64,000 nucleotides of DNA from assembly GCA_025526915.1 (NCBI GenBank), contig JAHLKH010000116.1, positions 21,765 through 85,764 of the forward strand. Reading direction: 5' to 3'. The notes beneath the pieces were generated by a model. It saw only the letters and a list, made by a program, of their open reading frames with translations. It searched no databases and was not told the origin of the DNA. This DNA comes from Entophlyctis helioformis (lineage: Eukaryota; Chytridiomycota; Chytridiomycetes; Chytridiales; Chytriomycetaceae). The translations under genes and the position numbers were made by a program. Every line of letters begins with the position of its first letter. Position 1 is the stretch's first letter. Positions 33,901-45,148 of this stretch are shown in pieces.

Positions 33901-36619
33901 CTCCTGCATGTCCGTCTGGATTGTGTCGGCCTGCTGCGCGCCATTCTTGTCCGCGTACATCTTGTCCGCACTGGCCTGCACCGTCCCGCGCGTCCATGCG
34001 CGGTGGATCATCAACTGCATGACAGTGACGACCCATGCATTGATCGTCTCCATCTTCAAATCTGGCTTGGCCATCTCCTTGCCGGTGAAAATGAACGACA
34101 GGTGGCGAAAGATGCAGGCCACAGTTGTCTCGCCGCCAGAGGTGCTGTTGATGAGTGCCGTGAACAGCTGGTTGGATGTCGGCACTGTTGGTGCTGCTGC
34201 TGCTGGCTGCTGAGGCTGCTGAGGCTGCTGAGGCTCGTCAGGTTGCTCGTGATCGTCAGGCTGCTCGTGAATGTTGGCATCCTCGTGAATGTCGGCATCC
34301 TCGGCGTCCTCAGGCTGCTCGGCGTCCTTTGACTCCTTGGCTATCTTAGGCTTCGTGACCTTCTTGGGCTTCTTGACCTTCTCAAACATAACGTGCTCGA
34401 GTCTTGTACCTGTCGCCAGTTGCACCGGATGTCCATACCGAGGCTCCTCGCTTTCGTGATTGTACAAACTCAAGCCGTACATGAGGCGGGCAGTGACGTC
34501 CTTTCCGAGGGTGAATCGACCCGAGAAGAGCTCCGCCTTGGTCACGCCGCCGAGGCAGTCGATGCTGGCATGGTCGCCGAGGTCGTCTGTCAGAGTTCCT
34601 GCTCGAGTGCAGCGAAGGCACAGGGAACTGCGGGTCTGCAACACAGACAGAGGGAGAGGAGCTGTCAGGCGACAGCGTCTGAGGCAGGCAAATGAATATG
34701 TATTGTAAGAAGTACCTGCAACACAGACAGAGGGAGAGGAGCTGTCAGGCGACAGCGTCTGAGGCAGGCAAATGAATAGAACAGCAAGGGAAAGGCAGAG
34801 ACGCAAGACATAGAGTTGGAAAAGCCAACAGACGATAATCTAACATCGTCGATACCCTTGAAGTCCAGGTCCAAGAAACAATACCGCGTCGTCTTGTCAT
34901 CGAGCCACTTGTACACGTGGTACTTGGGCGGGAGTGGCGCATCCGCGTTGAGATCAAGTAGCTCTTCGACGATGGCGCCAATCACGACGAACCCAGCATG
35001 CCGAACACCGACCGTGAACGAGTACACCTTTACAAATGTGTCCTCGATGATCAGACGCCGCGTCCATATCTTTGGCATCTTCCTGGCTTCGATGCCATAG
35101 ACCTTGGCGCTTCCTGGATCGCCCGACAACATTTTCTGTGCACCACGCCAACCTCTGAGTTAGTCCATGCAAAGCCATGCATGCAGGCAGAATGGCAATC
35201 CTAAATCGTACCTTAAGCAGCACTCTCGCGCCATGATGATCAGGCTCGTCCACGGCAGGCTGATCTGGCGCATCCACAGCAGGTTGATTGGTTGCTTGCT
35301 CTGCCGTTTGTTGATCATTGCTGCCGATCGCCGCAGAGAGGGACATGAGTGGCCCTGTAACAATGCGACCCAGCTTTCGAATCAGCAGATGTAGTGCCCA
35401 TCGTGAGCGACGCACAATTCTGCCAAAACACGTATGTCAGCAAGAGTACTCAAGGCAAATGGCACAGCATACATCACTTACCCCTGTCTCGAGCCACCAG
35501 GCAAACTACTGCGGGCAAAACGGCTCGACTTTCCCTTGTTTGCCTTGATGGCCCTCAGTGTCGCGGCCTTTGCAGCTTGCAATGCGCTACTCTTCATGAG
35601 CGCGGCCTCCTGCTTCTTTGTGAATTGAAGTCGTGGCTGTGGAGGTTGGATGCAGCATGAGCAATGCATTCCGAGTGCACACAATGCATATACAAGCGCC
35701 AATGGTACATCAGAACTAACCGTCGTCTTGGTGTCTAAATGTCGATTGAGAGAAAAGACCACGGGCTGTGCTTCTTCCACCTGAGCGTCAACAGAGGGCT
35801 GTGGTCGCTTACGCCGCTTGCGCCGCTTTGGAGGCCGAGCCTCCTGCCAATTGGAGAAATGAGTGATTGCGACAAGTCAGTACATGCACACACACAGTCA
35901 AGATGAAGACGCACCGAGGCTTCCTTGATGATCGACTCTAGCAGTTTGATGGCCTCGTTCAGCTGCTCGACAAGTGTCACTGATTCGCCATCCGTGCGAG
36001 ATTTCAGGTCGTTCAGCCGTTCGGTGGCCTTTCTGTGGATCTCGGCCAAGGATTTTTGGGGATCGTCCTGCTTGATGACCTTGCCTTTCTGCTTGCCTTT
36101 CTGCTTGCCTTTCTGCTTGCCTTTCTGCGTGCCTGGCTGCGTTTTTGGTTCTTGAATAGCACATTCAGCATAGAAGGTGTTGTCAGTACATGGCATCGAG
36201 TCATTCCAATGCAAGCCAAATGTACGTGGAGTTGAAATATCCTGAAAGGATACGCAGCAAGGATTCACAATTTTGCCCAGCTGCACCTTCATCCTCCGAG
36301 CTGCGCCCTGTCCAATGCACAGCGGATTGAGTTAGACAGTTCAAGGTGAGAGATGCACATGCATCCAAGTCATGCCATAACGTACATGTGTGTCCCAAAC
36401 AAGCCGATCAAGTCGACCAAGCTCTGCGTGTACTGTCGGTAAAAGGGATTGCTCACGGACAAGCTCCAACAGCTGCGCACTTGCTGTCCTGCTGATCTTG
36501 GCTAGAATGTCACGGCCTGCGACTCCATCGGGGTTGCGAGCAAGGTAACCTGGCACGTGCTTGACAATGCAGTCGAATGCAATCGGACATCGCTTGACCT
36601 CGTAAAAAGTTGTGGCCAT
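30902..36619 (-). CDS. Fanzor (eukaryotic TnpB-like) RNA-guided-nuclease homologue, multi-exon
   Basis: Thirteen exons with matching phases: 36386-36619, 35915-36307, 35721-35843, 35482-35636, 35212-35419, 34845-35135, 33054-34635, 32570-32986, 32372-32506, 32258-32307, 31948-32180, 31363-31876, 30902-31280. The C-terminal third shows the RuvC-like core of TnpB/Fanzor: RuvC-I Asp in VVSFDWGERYLF (codon 32076-32078), RuvC-II Glu in YRCNE (31263-31265), a four-Cys zinc ribbon MCPQCKQR...YECTDCE, and RuvC-III Asp in YHRDVLGATNIG (31151-31153). The N-terminal part is rich in Lys, with NLS-like PPKRRKRRKRP and QKGK repeats and an acidic DDDL repeat. One extra T in a TTT run at about 31260-31262 breaks the frame between RuvC-II and the zinc ribbon; it may be an error or a disabling mutation. 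Fanzors use a guide RNA from the element's 3' end to cut DNA; none was identified here. The ATG at 36619 may be internal to a longer gene (see FEN1-like gene). Confidence 0.75.
34636..34778 (-). repeat. tandem duplication of an intron 3' end including its acceptor
   Basis: A segment of about 62 bp (minus strand: ttcatttgcctgcctcag ... ctgtctgtgttgcag) occurs twice with an 80-bp period, at 34636-34697 and 34716-34778. Both copies end in a strong acceptor. The upstream copy reads ttgcag|gtacttct, an acceptor fused to a donor, so it could act as a zero-length exon. Confidence 0.8.
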
Positions 36620-36950
36620 TTCGCCGTTGTTGACAATCTTGTCAGGTGCCCGTCGATATCCTTCTGCGTCAGGTGCACAATTTCAGAGTCGGGATTGCGT
36701 TCTTGCCACTTGGAGTGTACAAGGAGGCAGCCAGCAGATGAGCATCTGCATCGCGATCCAACAATGACATCAAAGACAGGAACGCAGAGTCAGCAATGTG
36801 AGAGACTTCAAGAGATCGCATGCATGCGTACCTTGGTTGAGCCGCGGTGGTCGTGTTGGCAGCCTGGCTGCTGTCATTGCCACGTAGCAATGGATGGTCA
36901 GCATGGTGCTATGCATGCAAATGCATCTACAGTGCCACGTGCTTGGCCAG

Positions 36951-38338
36951 TCATGCAATGACTTGCCTCTGCCCTTGCACATCGCCAGATTGACCGTTGT
37001 TGCTGCTTGGGGCTTTGAACTGGCTGGCAATGTTTCCCGACTTGTCGTGGTACACGAAAACAGAGAAGGCATTGAGGAACGACTTGACGAGGTCCTCGCC
37101 TCCGATCGCCAACAACTCGTCAGAGTAGGCGGCCCTGACATCCTTCTTGAAGTCGCTGGCAATGTTGGGGGTGTGGAGCAGGACGCAGAACTCCTCCGGC
37201 GTGATATTCCTCTTGCGCGCCGCCTCCTCGACGTACCTGTTGACGGTGTTGACGGCAGTGCGCAGACCTGCAAGACGATGTGAGTAGCAACACGTGTTAG
37301 TCAACACCACAGTTTGGACGACAATACAGAGCATCAAGACAGGAATCGCACGCACCACGCCCGTAGCAATCAAAATAGTCACTCTTGCTCAATGCAACAA
37401 CAAGTTGGCAAGCTCCAGGGAATTCGTATACTCCGAGGGCAGACGCAAGAGATACGATGCCTGAATGGTTGAAAGACCGCAGGTTGGTGGCCTCCGCGTT
37501 CCGCATGGACATCATGATGACGGGACAACGTCCAGCACAGTGCGCGACGAGATCAGAGTCGTTACAAATGACGGCAATGGGAATGTCGCTGCTGCGAGAC
37601 AAAGACTGTTAGCCGTTGATCAACACAGACAGTTGCCATGGCGATCTATACCTTGGCTTGCTTGCATGGTAGGCTACATGGCGGGCAATGCAAACGTCCG
37701 CTTCGTGCTTGCACCAGCATACTGCACGCCACGGCTCAGACCTGTAGATCTCCGCGATCGCCTCGTAAATCAGCTGCTTGTCATTGTGCGTGAGCGTGAA
37801 CGAGAGCAGCAGCGCACGCTTCTCTTTCCTGGATCATTGACTGAGAGTTAGAATCGCCTCGATGCGGCAGGACAAAGTGGACATACTTGGATAAGCGCTT
37901 GTATCTCTTGCGTTTGCGGCGTCTGCGAATACACTGTAGAACTGTGCCCACCGCATTCAGGACCTTGATCGCACGGCCCTTGTGGACAATCTTAATCCCA
38001 GAGTCGCCAAGCCTGCCGTCAACGTGGAACATGTAGGCGTACTCGGGGCCAAACTTGTCCGTGAACGAGCTAAGTACCGGCTTGAGGATCGGTATCCACT
38101 CGGCCTTTGACAACGGGTGATCGGACCCTCCTCTCCTGAAGTGCGGAAAACACACACTCATCACATCGACAAGGAAGGCACCGCGGTTGCTGGGTGTGGC
38201 CGTGTTGGTGTCGTTTGGATCTTGTGACAGTCGTGCACTGCCAAGCACAAGCTTCGACACCAAGGACCAGGGCACGTCCTTGTGTACGCTGCCGCCGCCA
38301 TTCTCCACCACACACGAAACAACCGCAGAGACCCCCAT
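36951..38338 (-). CDS. FEN1/XPG-family structure-specific nuclease
   Basis: Exons 37887-38338, 37652-37828, 37356-37591 and 36951-37267, phases 2, 2, 1, about 390 residues. It starts MGVSAVVSCVV, the Met-Gly-Val start of FEN1-type nucleases. Counterparts of all seven FEN1 metal-binding carboxylates are present: D58 (FLVDVMS), D107 (FHVDGR), E193 and D195 (KHEADV), D221 and D223 (CNDSDLVAH), and D281 (SKSDYFDCYGRG), the last followed by the helix-hairpin-helix region GLRTAVNTVNRY. A very basic stretch (RRRRKRKRYKR) sits where the helical arch would be. It should cleave flap or branched DNA. The simplest stop is at 36951. Alternatively a GC-AG intron with donor AG|GCAAGT at 36966 continues into coding-like sequence (RNPDSEIVHL at about 36676-36705) and on into the Fanzor gene; this would make one fused double-nuclease gene. 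Confidence 0.72.
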
Positions 38339-38360
38339 GTCGTGCTCGCGTGTGCGCGGT

Positions 38361-38372
38361 TGTGCGTGTGTG

Positions 38373-38428
<56 letters not shown>

Positions 38429-38440
38429 TGGTTGTGCGTG
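38361..38440. repeat. GT/CA microsatellite
   Basis: About 80 bp of nearly pure tg dinucleotides with a few tgcg and tatg interruptions, directly upstream of the FEN1-like ATG at 38338. It is likely to be length-variable. Confidence 0.9.
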
Positions 38441-39219
38441 TATGGGGTTGCGTTATGGACAGGCAAGGGTGTGCTGAAGAGGGCAATGAGCGACAGGGAG
38501 TCTCGTCAAAAATGTATCAGTGTATGTGGATGGTCGAGCAACCACAGACGGGCCAACCGCTCTCTTTATGACAAACACAGCGGCCGTGTTGTTGCAACTG
38601 CCACAGATGATCACATCTGTGTGTCTGAGATTTGCAATGTTTGATTCATGATCAGTGGCACGTCACCAAAACGCGACCCAGGCACATGAACGCGTTGATC
38701 TGGAGTGTTGATTGCAAAAGATCACCATGCCTCATCCTCCACAAGCGCAGTCGTGGATGGCAAGCTGGCCTCGGCGGTGAGTCTGGCACGAGGTGTGTGC
38801 TCTTGTCGATGAGCATGCGCAGCTGGCTCGCCTTGATATCTGATCAGTTGACACCAAACTCAACTTGAATACTCATGGATACACAGTCACTCTGATCAGT
38901 GAACAGATGGCGTTGATGCAGCCCATCTTGGCTGTGGCGGCTTGATGGCCACTGGGCGGCACACCAAGGGCTCTCCTGCCTGTGGCAGTCTCAACTGGCA
39001 CCTGTTTGCATCCAGCCGGCACTCTTTTGCGTGCTGCAGAGACAACCGTGCCATAGCAGACCTGGATGCCTTGGTTGAATGAGCAACCAAAGACTTGCTT
39101 GATGCTCAACGGGGTTTGGGTGTTGGCATGGTAGCCACAGCACTGGTTGCCCATCCAGCCTTGTTCATAGGGTCCATGCCGCAGTTGGAATCACCAAGTG
39201 CGCATGGAATTGCTAGATC
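38441..39219. other. no confident gene upstream of the FEN1-like gene
   Basis: Several frames of 60-95 codons exist on both strands. One on the minus strand (38873-39154, ending RVTVYP) reads somewhat like protein (SIKQVFGCSFNQGIQVCYG), but I cannot join it to a complete exon structure. It may be a decayed exon of a mobile or multigene element. Confidence 0.3.
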
Positions 39220-39579
39220 TCATCCGTGTGAATACCTCCAGCCTGATGCCCAGCCCTCCTTTGTGCTCTGAGCAGTACTGAGATGCGCCATATCACTATC
39301 CGGCTCTTTGGAACAGAGATTGCCAACCAGTGCCATGACAATCCTCCAATCTTTGACCGAGTAGTCATCCCAGATCTCACAAATGTGTCGCACTTTCTTG
39401 TGATGATGGTGCAAGGCAAGTTTCTCCTTGGGCACAGTGTCTTCATTGCCGACTTTGGATGCTGTTGACTTCAGTCGCCAGCAGGTCTGGGACGACTTGT
39501 TCTTTGCAGCCTGCAGTCGATCAGCCCTTTGTTGTTGACCGAGACTGTGCATGCTGCTCGTCATTGCATTTGCGGGCAT
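39220..39579 (-). CDS. hypothetical protein or exon remnant
   Basis: A frame of 119 residues starting MPANAMTSSMHSLGQQQRAD and ending KEGWASGWRYSHG. It has mixed composition like a soluble helical protein (CEIWDDYSVKDWRIVMALVG) but no domain I recognise. It might be an exon of a larger gene with a donor at GG|TATTC near its end. Kept at low confidence. Confidence 0.3.
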   Translation of the reverse strand: MPANAMTSSMHSLGQQQRADRLQAAKNKSSQTCWRLKSTASKVGNEDTVPKEKLALHHHHKKVRHICEIWDDYSVKDWRIVMALVGNLCSKEPDSDMAHLSTAQSTKEGWASGWRYSHG

Positions 39580-39742
39580 GCTGACAAGTCAGGTGGGCGT
39601 GGCTGTTGGCTGTGGATGACGGGGTGCGACGACATCGTGCCTTGAATGAATGACATGTTGATTATCTGCGCTGCTGGCTGTTGCAAAGACACTCGTCGCT
39701 GTGACCTTGCTGTCTACACCAAGGCAGCCAGGGCAGGTTGAC

Positions 39743-40330
39743 ATGAGTGTGAGCAGGATTGCTGCAGGCATTCTGTGTGTATCGCCTCGACAGTTCTCAA
39801 AGTCAGACCAAGCCAAGCGCGATGCCTTACAGCAGCTTGATGATACGCAGCAGCTCAACGATACGCCGAGTGATCCATCCATGACCTCGTTGGTGAGCTC
39901 GTCTGCCTCTTGTGCGATGGCTGTCAACAGTTGCGACTCTGTTGACACTGTGTGCCTTGCCAATCTCAACGACAACAAGGACCTTGCAGGCGAGCCTGGA
40001 CAGCCAGCCGTTGCTGCAGCTGCCACGCCAACAGCCAGCCGCCAAAGAGCACCAAGCAAGCGGAAGAGAGCAGCAGCAGATGCCAGTGCGTCTGTGTCGC
40101 CTGTGACGTCGCCTGTTCGGACATTGCAGCAGGCCGCCCCAGCAGCACACACAAGAGGGCCGCCTGGAGGCAGAGGGGCAGCAGCCGCAACAGACAGTCG
40201 CACGACAGTTCTTGGTGACACTACCAACATGCAACCAACTGCTGCCCCTTGGACAGGCTCAGCAGTCCACAAGCAAGCGTCAAAGCGGGCACGACTTGAG
40301 AAGGCATCGCCTGCAGGCTGCTCAAAGTGA
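39743..40330 (+). CDS. hypothetical Ser/Ala-rich nuclear-type protein
   Basis: Single frame of 195 residues from the ATG at 39743 (MSVSRIAAGILCVSPRQF). The second half is disordered and carries two basic clusters resembling nuclear localisation signals, PSKRKRAAAD and SKRARLEK. No domain is recognised. An upstream exon is possible because the frame stays open to about 39701. The downstream AT-rich sequence (ttggaaattggatgcc) separates it from the MFS transporter start at 40522. Confidence 0.4.
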   Translation: MSVSRIAAGILCVSPRQFSKSDQAKRDALQQLDDTQQLNDTPSDPSMTSLVSSSASCAMAVNSCDSVDTVCLANLNDNKDLAGEPGQPAVAAAATPTASRQRAPSKRKRAAADASASVSPVTSPVRTLQQAAPAAHTRGPPGGRGAAAATDSRTTVLGDTTNMQPTAAPWTGSAVHKQASKRARLEKASPAGCSK

Positions 40331-40521
40331 CTGGGAATTCGGACAAGAATATGAAATTGGATTCAAAAAGATTGGAAATTGGATGCCAAATTGAACAAAA
40401 TTCGAGGCAAACCAGCCGACCAATCAGGTGCCGGCACAGGGCTCTCTATGGGAAAAACACAGAATTACCTGCAATAAATACACGCGAGCGTGTGCGATCC
40501 CGGCCTTTGGTGGAAACAAAC

Positions 40522-42711
40522 ATGGCCGCGGCATCCACGCAGCCACAGCAACAGCAACAACAGCAACAAGGCTGTCCCGCGACGGCAGCAACCAGCACTG
40601 CTGCCATTAGCAAATCCGCTGCTGTGTCACCAGCGGCGTCAGCAGGCCCATCTGCCAACAACGACGACGACGCGACGACGCTGCGGGCACAAGCAGCCAA
40701 CGAACACGACCCTGATGCCGATGCCGTCCATCCGCTCCCAATGTTTCGTGTCATGGTGCTTGCCTGCGCACTCTTTTGCAACACGTACGTGTCTCGCACT
40801 GGCCATGAACCGCTGCTCGGCATCTTGTCGCTGGTCCATCTAACCGCATTCGCGGGTTCACTGGCTTGCTTGCTCGCAGGTTCATGGGCACGATGCTGCT
40901 GCCGTTTCTGACTTTTATGGTCGATGACTTTCACATCGCTCCCAAACCAGAGAACATTGGCACCTACAGCGGGTATGTCTTGGATCATTGTTTGCATCTG
41001 AGAGTGCCAGGTTGGCGTGGCAGTGACGGATCGATAGATCGACTGACTGGCTGACTGGCTGACTGGCTGGCCCGCAGGTACCTCGTCTCTTCGTTCATGA
41101 TCGGACAGGCCATCTTCAGCTACCCGTGGGGCCACTGGTCAGACGTGTGGGGTCGTCGGCCCGTGCTGATCGCCGGCCTGCTTCTCACGGGCTCGTCGTT
41201 TCTCTGCTTTGGCTTCTCCATCTCGTACTGGATGGCGCTCGCGTGCCGCTTTGTCAATGGCGCTGTCAACGGCATCGTCGGCGTCACGATGACGTACATG
41301 AGGTGTGTTGCAAGCAGGCCATGGGGGATACAGAGTGCCTGCGCTCGCCGTGAGTAGCTGACAGCAGTGCACATCCAGCGAGATCACCAATGAGAAGAAC
41401 CAAGGGAGAGGCTTCGCGATCCTCGGTGTTTCACGGGCAGCTGGCATCATCTTTGGGCCTATTGTCGGTTTGTTATCGGGGGGCATGATTGTTGGCCGCA
41501 TATGCTGTGGCGCTGACAAGCACACTCGTGTTGAACAGGCGGCTTTCTTTGCATGCCGGCCAAAAAGTACCCGTGGCTGTTTCCAGAAGGCGGTCTATTT
41601 GATCGGTTAGTGGGCCGCATAGCCGCCTTGCGCACCTGCATGCATGCAGGGATCTGACTCGCGCAACAGGTTTCCGTATGTGCTGCCGTGCATGGTTGGA
41701 TTCTCGGTCGCCATGACAGGCGGACTGGTCGCCATTCTCGTCCTCGAGGAAACCAAGCCCAGAATCTCTGCAGCAACGCCATCCGAGCTCGAGTCCTGTT
41801 CAGGGAACCATAGTGACGACCAAGGCATTTGCATCGAGGACGAAAGCGATGACGGCCATGGAGACGAAGACGACGATCGCACGCCACTGCTGCTGTCGGC
41901 TTCAGCACAACCGCAATTGCCAGCAACAGCAGCCACGGCGTGTCCGGACCAGCAAGCCAAGCCCGAGCCACTTCTGACGCTCCTCAAGAGCCCAGCCGTG
42001 TCGATATCCGTGCTGTTGTACATGATACTCAACTCGATCTACATCCAGTACGATGAGACGTTTGTGTTGTGGTCGCGCATGCCGCCCAGCCGCGGCGGCC
42101 TTGGCTTCATCTCGAGCGACCAGGGAATCGCGTTCACGGTTGCGGGAATCTGCCTGTTTGTCTACCAGCTGTTTGTGTACGCGGCCGTCGAGCGGAGGTT
42201 TGGCACGCTGCGCACATTCCAGCTGGGCCTGCTGCTGAGTCTGCCGGGATTCATGATGATGCCGCTTGCCGCGAATGTGTACAACGAGCAGGCGCCGGCG
42301 TTCATGTGGGCGATTGTCGGTGTGGCGCAGATGCTGCGGACTGTCGGCGGCCTGCAGGCGTTTACGTGTACGTTTGTGATGATGTCCAACAGTGTGGCCA
42401 CCAAGTCGCGCGGCTCGTTGAATGGGTTCGGGCAGATGATGGGTGCCGTGGGCAGGTAAGCGGACAATCGCATGGATGCGATTCTATGTGCCAGAGGCGG
42501 CAGCATGCTGACGTGTGCTCCAACGGTCGCACGCAGAATGATTGGACCCATCATCGCAGGCAACATGTTCTCGTGGTCGCTGCAGAACCATCTCGGGCCG
42601 CCGCTGGACCACCGCTTCAACTTTGTGATGCTCGTTGCGCAGCAGATCGGCGCGCTGTGCCTGAGCCTGTGGGTGCCCGGATCGATCAACAGCAGGCACA
42701 AGGACGACTGA
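40522..42711 (+). CDS. MFS transporter, DHA1/ZIFL-like
   Basis: Seven exons (40522-40784, 40880-40972, 41078-41302, 41379-41467, 41539-41605, 41670-42455, 42537-42711), all phases consistent, 565 residues. The N-terminal 70 residues are Gln/Ala/Ser-rich and cytosolic. The MFS signature between helices 2 and 3 is GHWSDVWGRRPVLIAG, and the helix 4-5 region has ACRFVNGAVNGIVGVTMTYM followed by SEITNEKNQGRGFAILGVSR and GIIFGPIVGG, typical of drug:proton antiporters of the DHA1 group and of zinc-induced-facilitator-like proteins. A long acidic loop (41760-41900) separates the two halves. Helices 7-12 lie in exons 6 and 7. Substrate is unknown; a secondary exporter in plasma or vacuolar membrane is the reasonable inference. 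Confidence 0.9.
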
Positions 42712-42825
42712 CGGCGGCCAGTCTGCGTGTGGATGAATGAACTCGCATTTGACTGCGCCGATGCCGCACGTCGCCCTCTGAATGCGCCGAATTGCCTTCC
42801 CTTCACATTCGACTGGGATCGTGAC

Positions 42826-44844
42826 ATGGCGCAGACACAGGGCACAGGCACGCCAAAGAGCGGCAAGACGGGCGCAGTGTCCTTTCTCAACAACTCTGGC
42901 CGGCTGCCGTGGTGCGTCTGTCGCCGTGTCGCCGTGTCGCCGTGTCGCTGTCTGGCTGGCTGGCTGGTTGTCTGTCTGCCAGCCAGCGTCTGTCTGTCTG
43001 CCAGCCAAGTGGCCAACCAACGACTCAACTCGCCGCATTGAGCAGGTTCAACCAGACGGGCCACGTCGTCGAGCCGTACATCATCGGCATTGCGGGCGGC
43101 AGTGCGTCGGGCAAGACGTCGGTGTCGCAGCGCATCATCAAGCAGCTCGGCGTGCCGTGGGTCGTGCTGCTCTCCATGGACTCGTTCTACAAGAGCCTGA
43201 CGCCCGAGCAGATTGCCGCCGCCCACCGCAAGTGAGTGTGCCCGCCGTCACTCCGTCACGCCGTCCTGCCGTCGCTCACTCGCTCTGCGCACATGACCAA
43301 ACAACAGCGAACACAACTTTGACCACCCAGACTCGTTCGACTACGACCTGCTCTTCCAGGTGCTCAACAACCTCAAGCGCGGGTGAGTCGCTTGCACCTG
43401 CACCTGCCCGTGGCACCGTGCACACGGCAGATCGCTCCAGCAGCCCAACTCATCCCCTCTCGCCTTGCCACTCGACACCAGAATCAAGGTCGACGTGCCC
43501 GTCTACGACTTTGCCACCCACTCCCGCCTGAACAAGACGACCAAGATCTACGGCGCCAACGTCGTCATCTTCGAAGGCATCTTTGCCCTCTACGACAAGG
43601 CTGTCCGCGACGTCATGGATCTCAAGCTCTTTGTCGACACAGACGACGATGTCCGTCTGGCTCGCCGCAGTGAGTCCTGTTCCAACGCATACTCGCCGAT
43701 GTCGATCCAGCTAACCTCGGGCATGCAATGCCACAGTCCGTCGCGATATTGCCGAGCGTGGCCGTGACAAGCACGGCGTCCTGGACCAGTACCGCCGCTT
43801 TGTCAAGCCTTCCTTTGACGACTATATCTACCCAACCGTCAAGTTTGCTGATGGTACTTGCATGCATCCCGCCTGTCCTAGGCTGTTGCATAGGCTCTGA
43901 TCTGACCGACTGCACTGGCCACTCGACAGTCATCATCCCCCGTGGCTTAGACAACGTTGGTACGCTCCCATGGCCCAGCTGTTTGGTGGCGATGGTGGCG
44001 TTGCTGACCTTTTGCATACGGTTGCAGCTGCTATTGACCTGATCACAAAGCACGTCAGTCGCCAGCTCAACGAGCGCGGCCTTGTCCTCCGTCCCGCCCT
44101 CACTCAGTCTGACGTCGATGAGAAGCTGTCATCCAACATCAAGGTCCTTGAGCAGCGTCCTCAACTGCGCGCGCTGCACACGATTATCCGCGACGTCAAC
44201 ACCAACCGCCATGACTTTGTCTTTTACGCAGAGCGTTTGTCGCGCATGGTCGTTGAACGGTATGTCCGGCCACCTGCTGTACCATGCGTCGCTGATCAAC
44301 TGACTGGCTTGCACGGCATACCAACAGGGGTCTTGCCGAGCTGCCGTTTGTCGATCGCGACGTGCTCACGCCAACCGGTGCCATCTACAAGGGCACATCG
44401 CTTCAGGAGCTGCTCTGTGGTGTGTCCATCGTCCGCGCTGGCGCTTCAATGGAGCAGGGTCTCCGCAAGGTCGTCAAGGACATTCCCATTGGCAAAGTGC
44501 TCATCCAAACAGACCCGCGCACCGGCGAGCCGCAACTGCACTACTGCAAACTGCCGCACGACATTGCCAAGCGCTACGTCATCGTTGTGGATGCGCAGAT
44601 TGCCACCGGCGCAGCCGCCATGATGGCCATCCGCGTCATTCTTGACCACGATGTCCCGCAAGATCACATCATCTTTCTCTCGCTGCTGTCGTCGCCTGTG
44701 GGCCTGCACTCCATCTCGCACGCATTCCCGCAGGTGCGCATCGTGACGTCTGCCATCGACCCCGAGATCAACGACGCCTACCACATCGTGCCTGGCTTTG
44801 GCAACTTTGGCGACCGCTACTTTGGCACGCTCGACGACGAGTGA
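42826..44844 (+). CDS. URK1: uridine kinase fused to UPRT-like domain (URK1/UCKL1-like)
   Basis: Eight exons (42826-42911, 43046-43231, 43308-43382, 43482-43669, 43737-43853, 43930-43959, 44028-44259, 44328-44844), phases all consistent, 476 residues. The kinase half has the P-loop [49 protein letters not shown] and [10 protein letters not shown], the pattern of uridine-cytidine kinase. The C-terminal half is uracil phosphoribosyltransferase-like, ending in [12 protein letters not shown], with [14 protein letters not shown] at the PRPP loop position. Bacterial UPRT has an ATGGS-type loop there; the variant loop is that of UCKL1, so the domain may not be catalytic. It serves pyrimidine salvage (uridine to UMP). 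A 30-nt exon (43930-43959) is unusually small. Confidence 0.93.
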
Positions 44845-45148
44845 CCTGTCCCGTCCGCCTGTCTATGTGTGTGTGCGTGTGCGTGGAATGAAGAGCTGGT
44901 ATAGCGTTCCTGTGGATGTCGTGACGCCGTCAGTTGATGTATGTGAGAGGATGACACAATCATCTGAATGGAATGTCGGAGTTGCGGGCCATCACGTCTG
45001 GCCACGAATCTGATACGTATCGCCTCGAATCAATGATTGCACAGACAGCAGGCTCGAGTACAAAAGGCTGCCGTTCAGACGCTGTGCCACCTCACCATCC
45101 CACACAACCAGCCAGCCAGCCAGCCAGCCAACCAGCCAACCAAACAAC
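44845..45148 (+). promoter_or_regulatory. intergenic with promoter of DUF3455-like copy 2
   Basis: From about 45012 to the ATG at 45149 the sequence matches the minus-strand leader of copy 1 (26848-26985) almost base for base, including cgaatcaatgattgcacaga and the ccagccagcc run. The first 165 bp after the URK1 stop are unremarkable apart from a short gtgtgtgcgtgtg stretch. Confidence 0.55.

Noticed and set aside
42782..43531. 249-codon plus-strand frame over the start of the uridine kinase gene
   Set aside because: It overlaps the kinase exons in a different frame and includes an obvious intron of repetitive ctgtctg sequence; it is a shadow.
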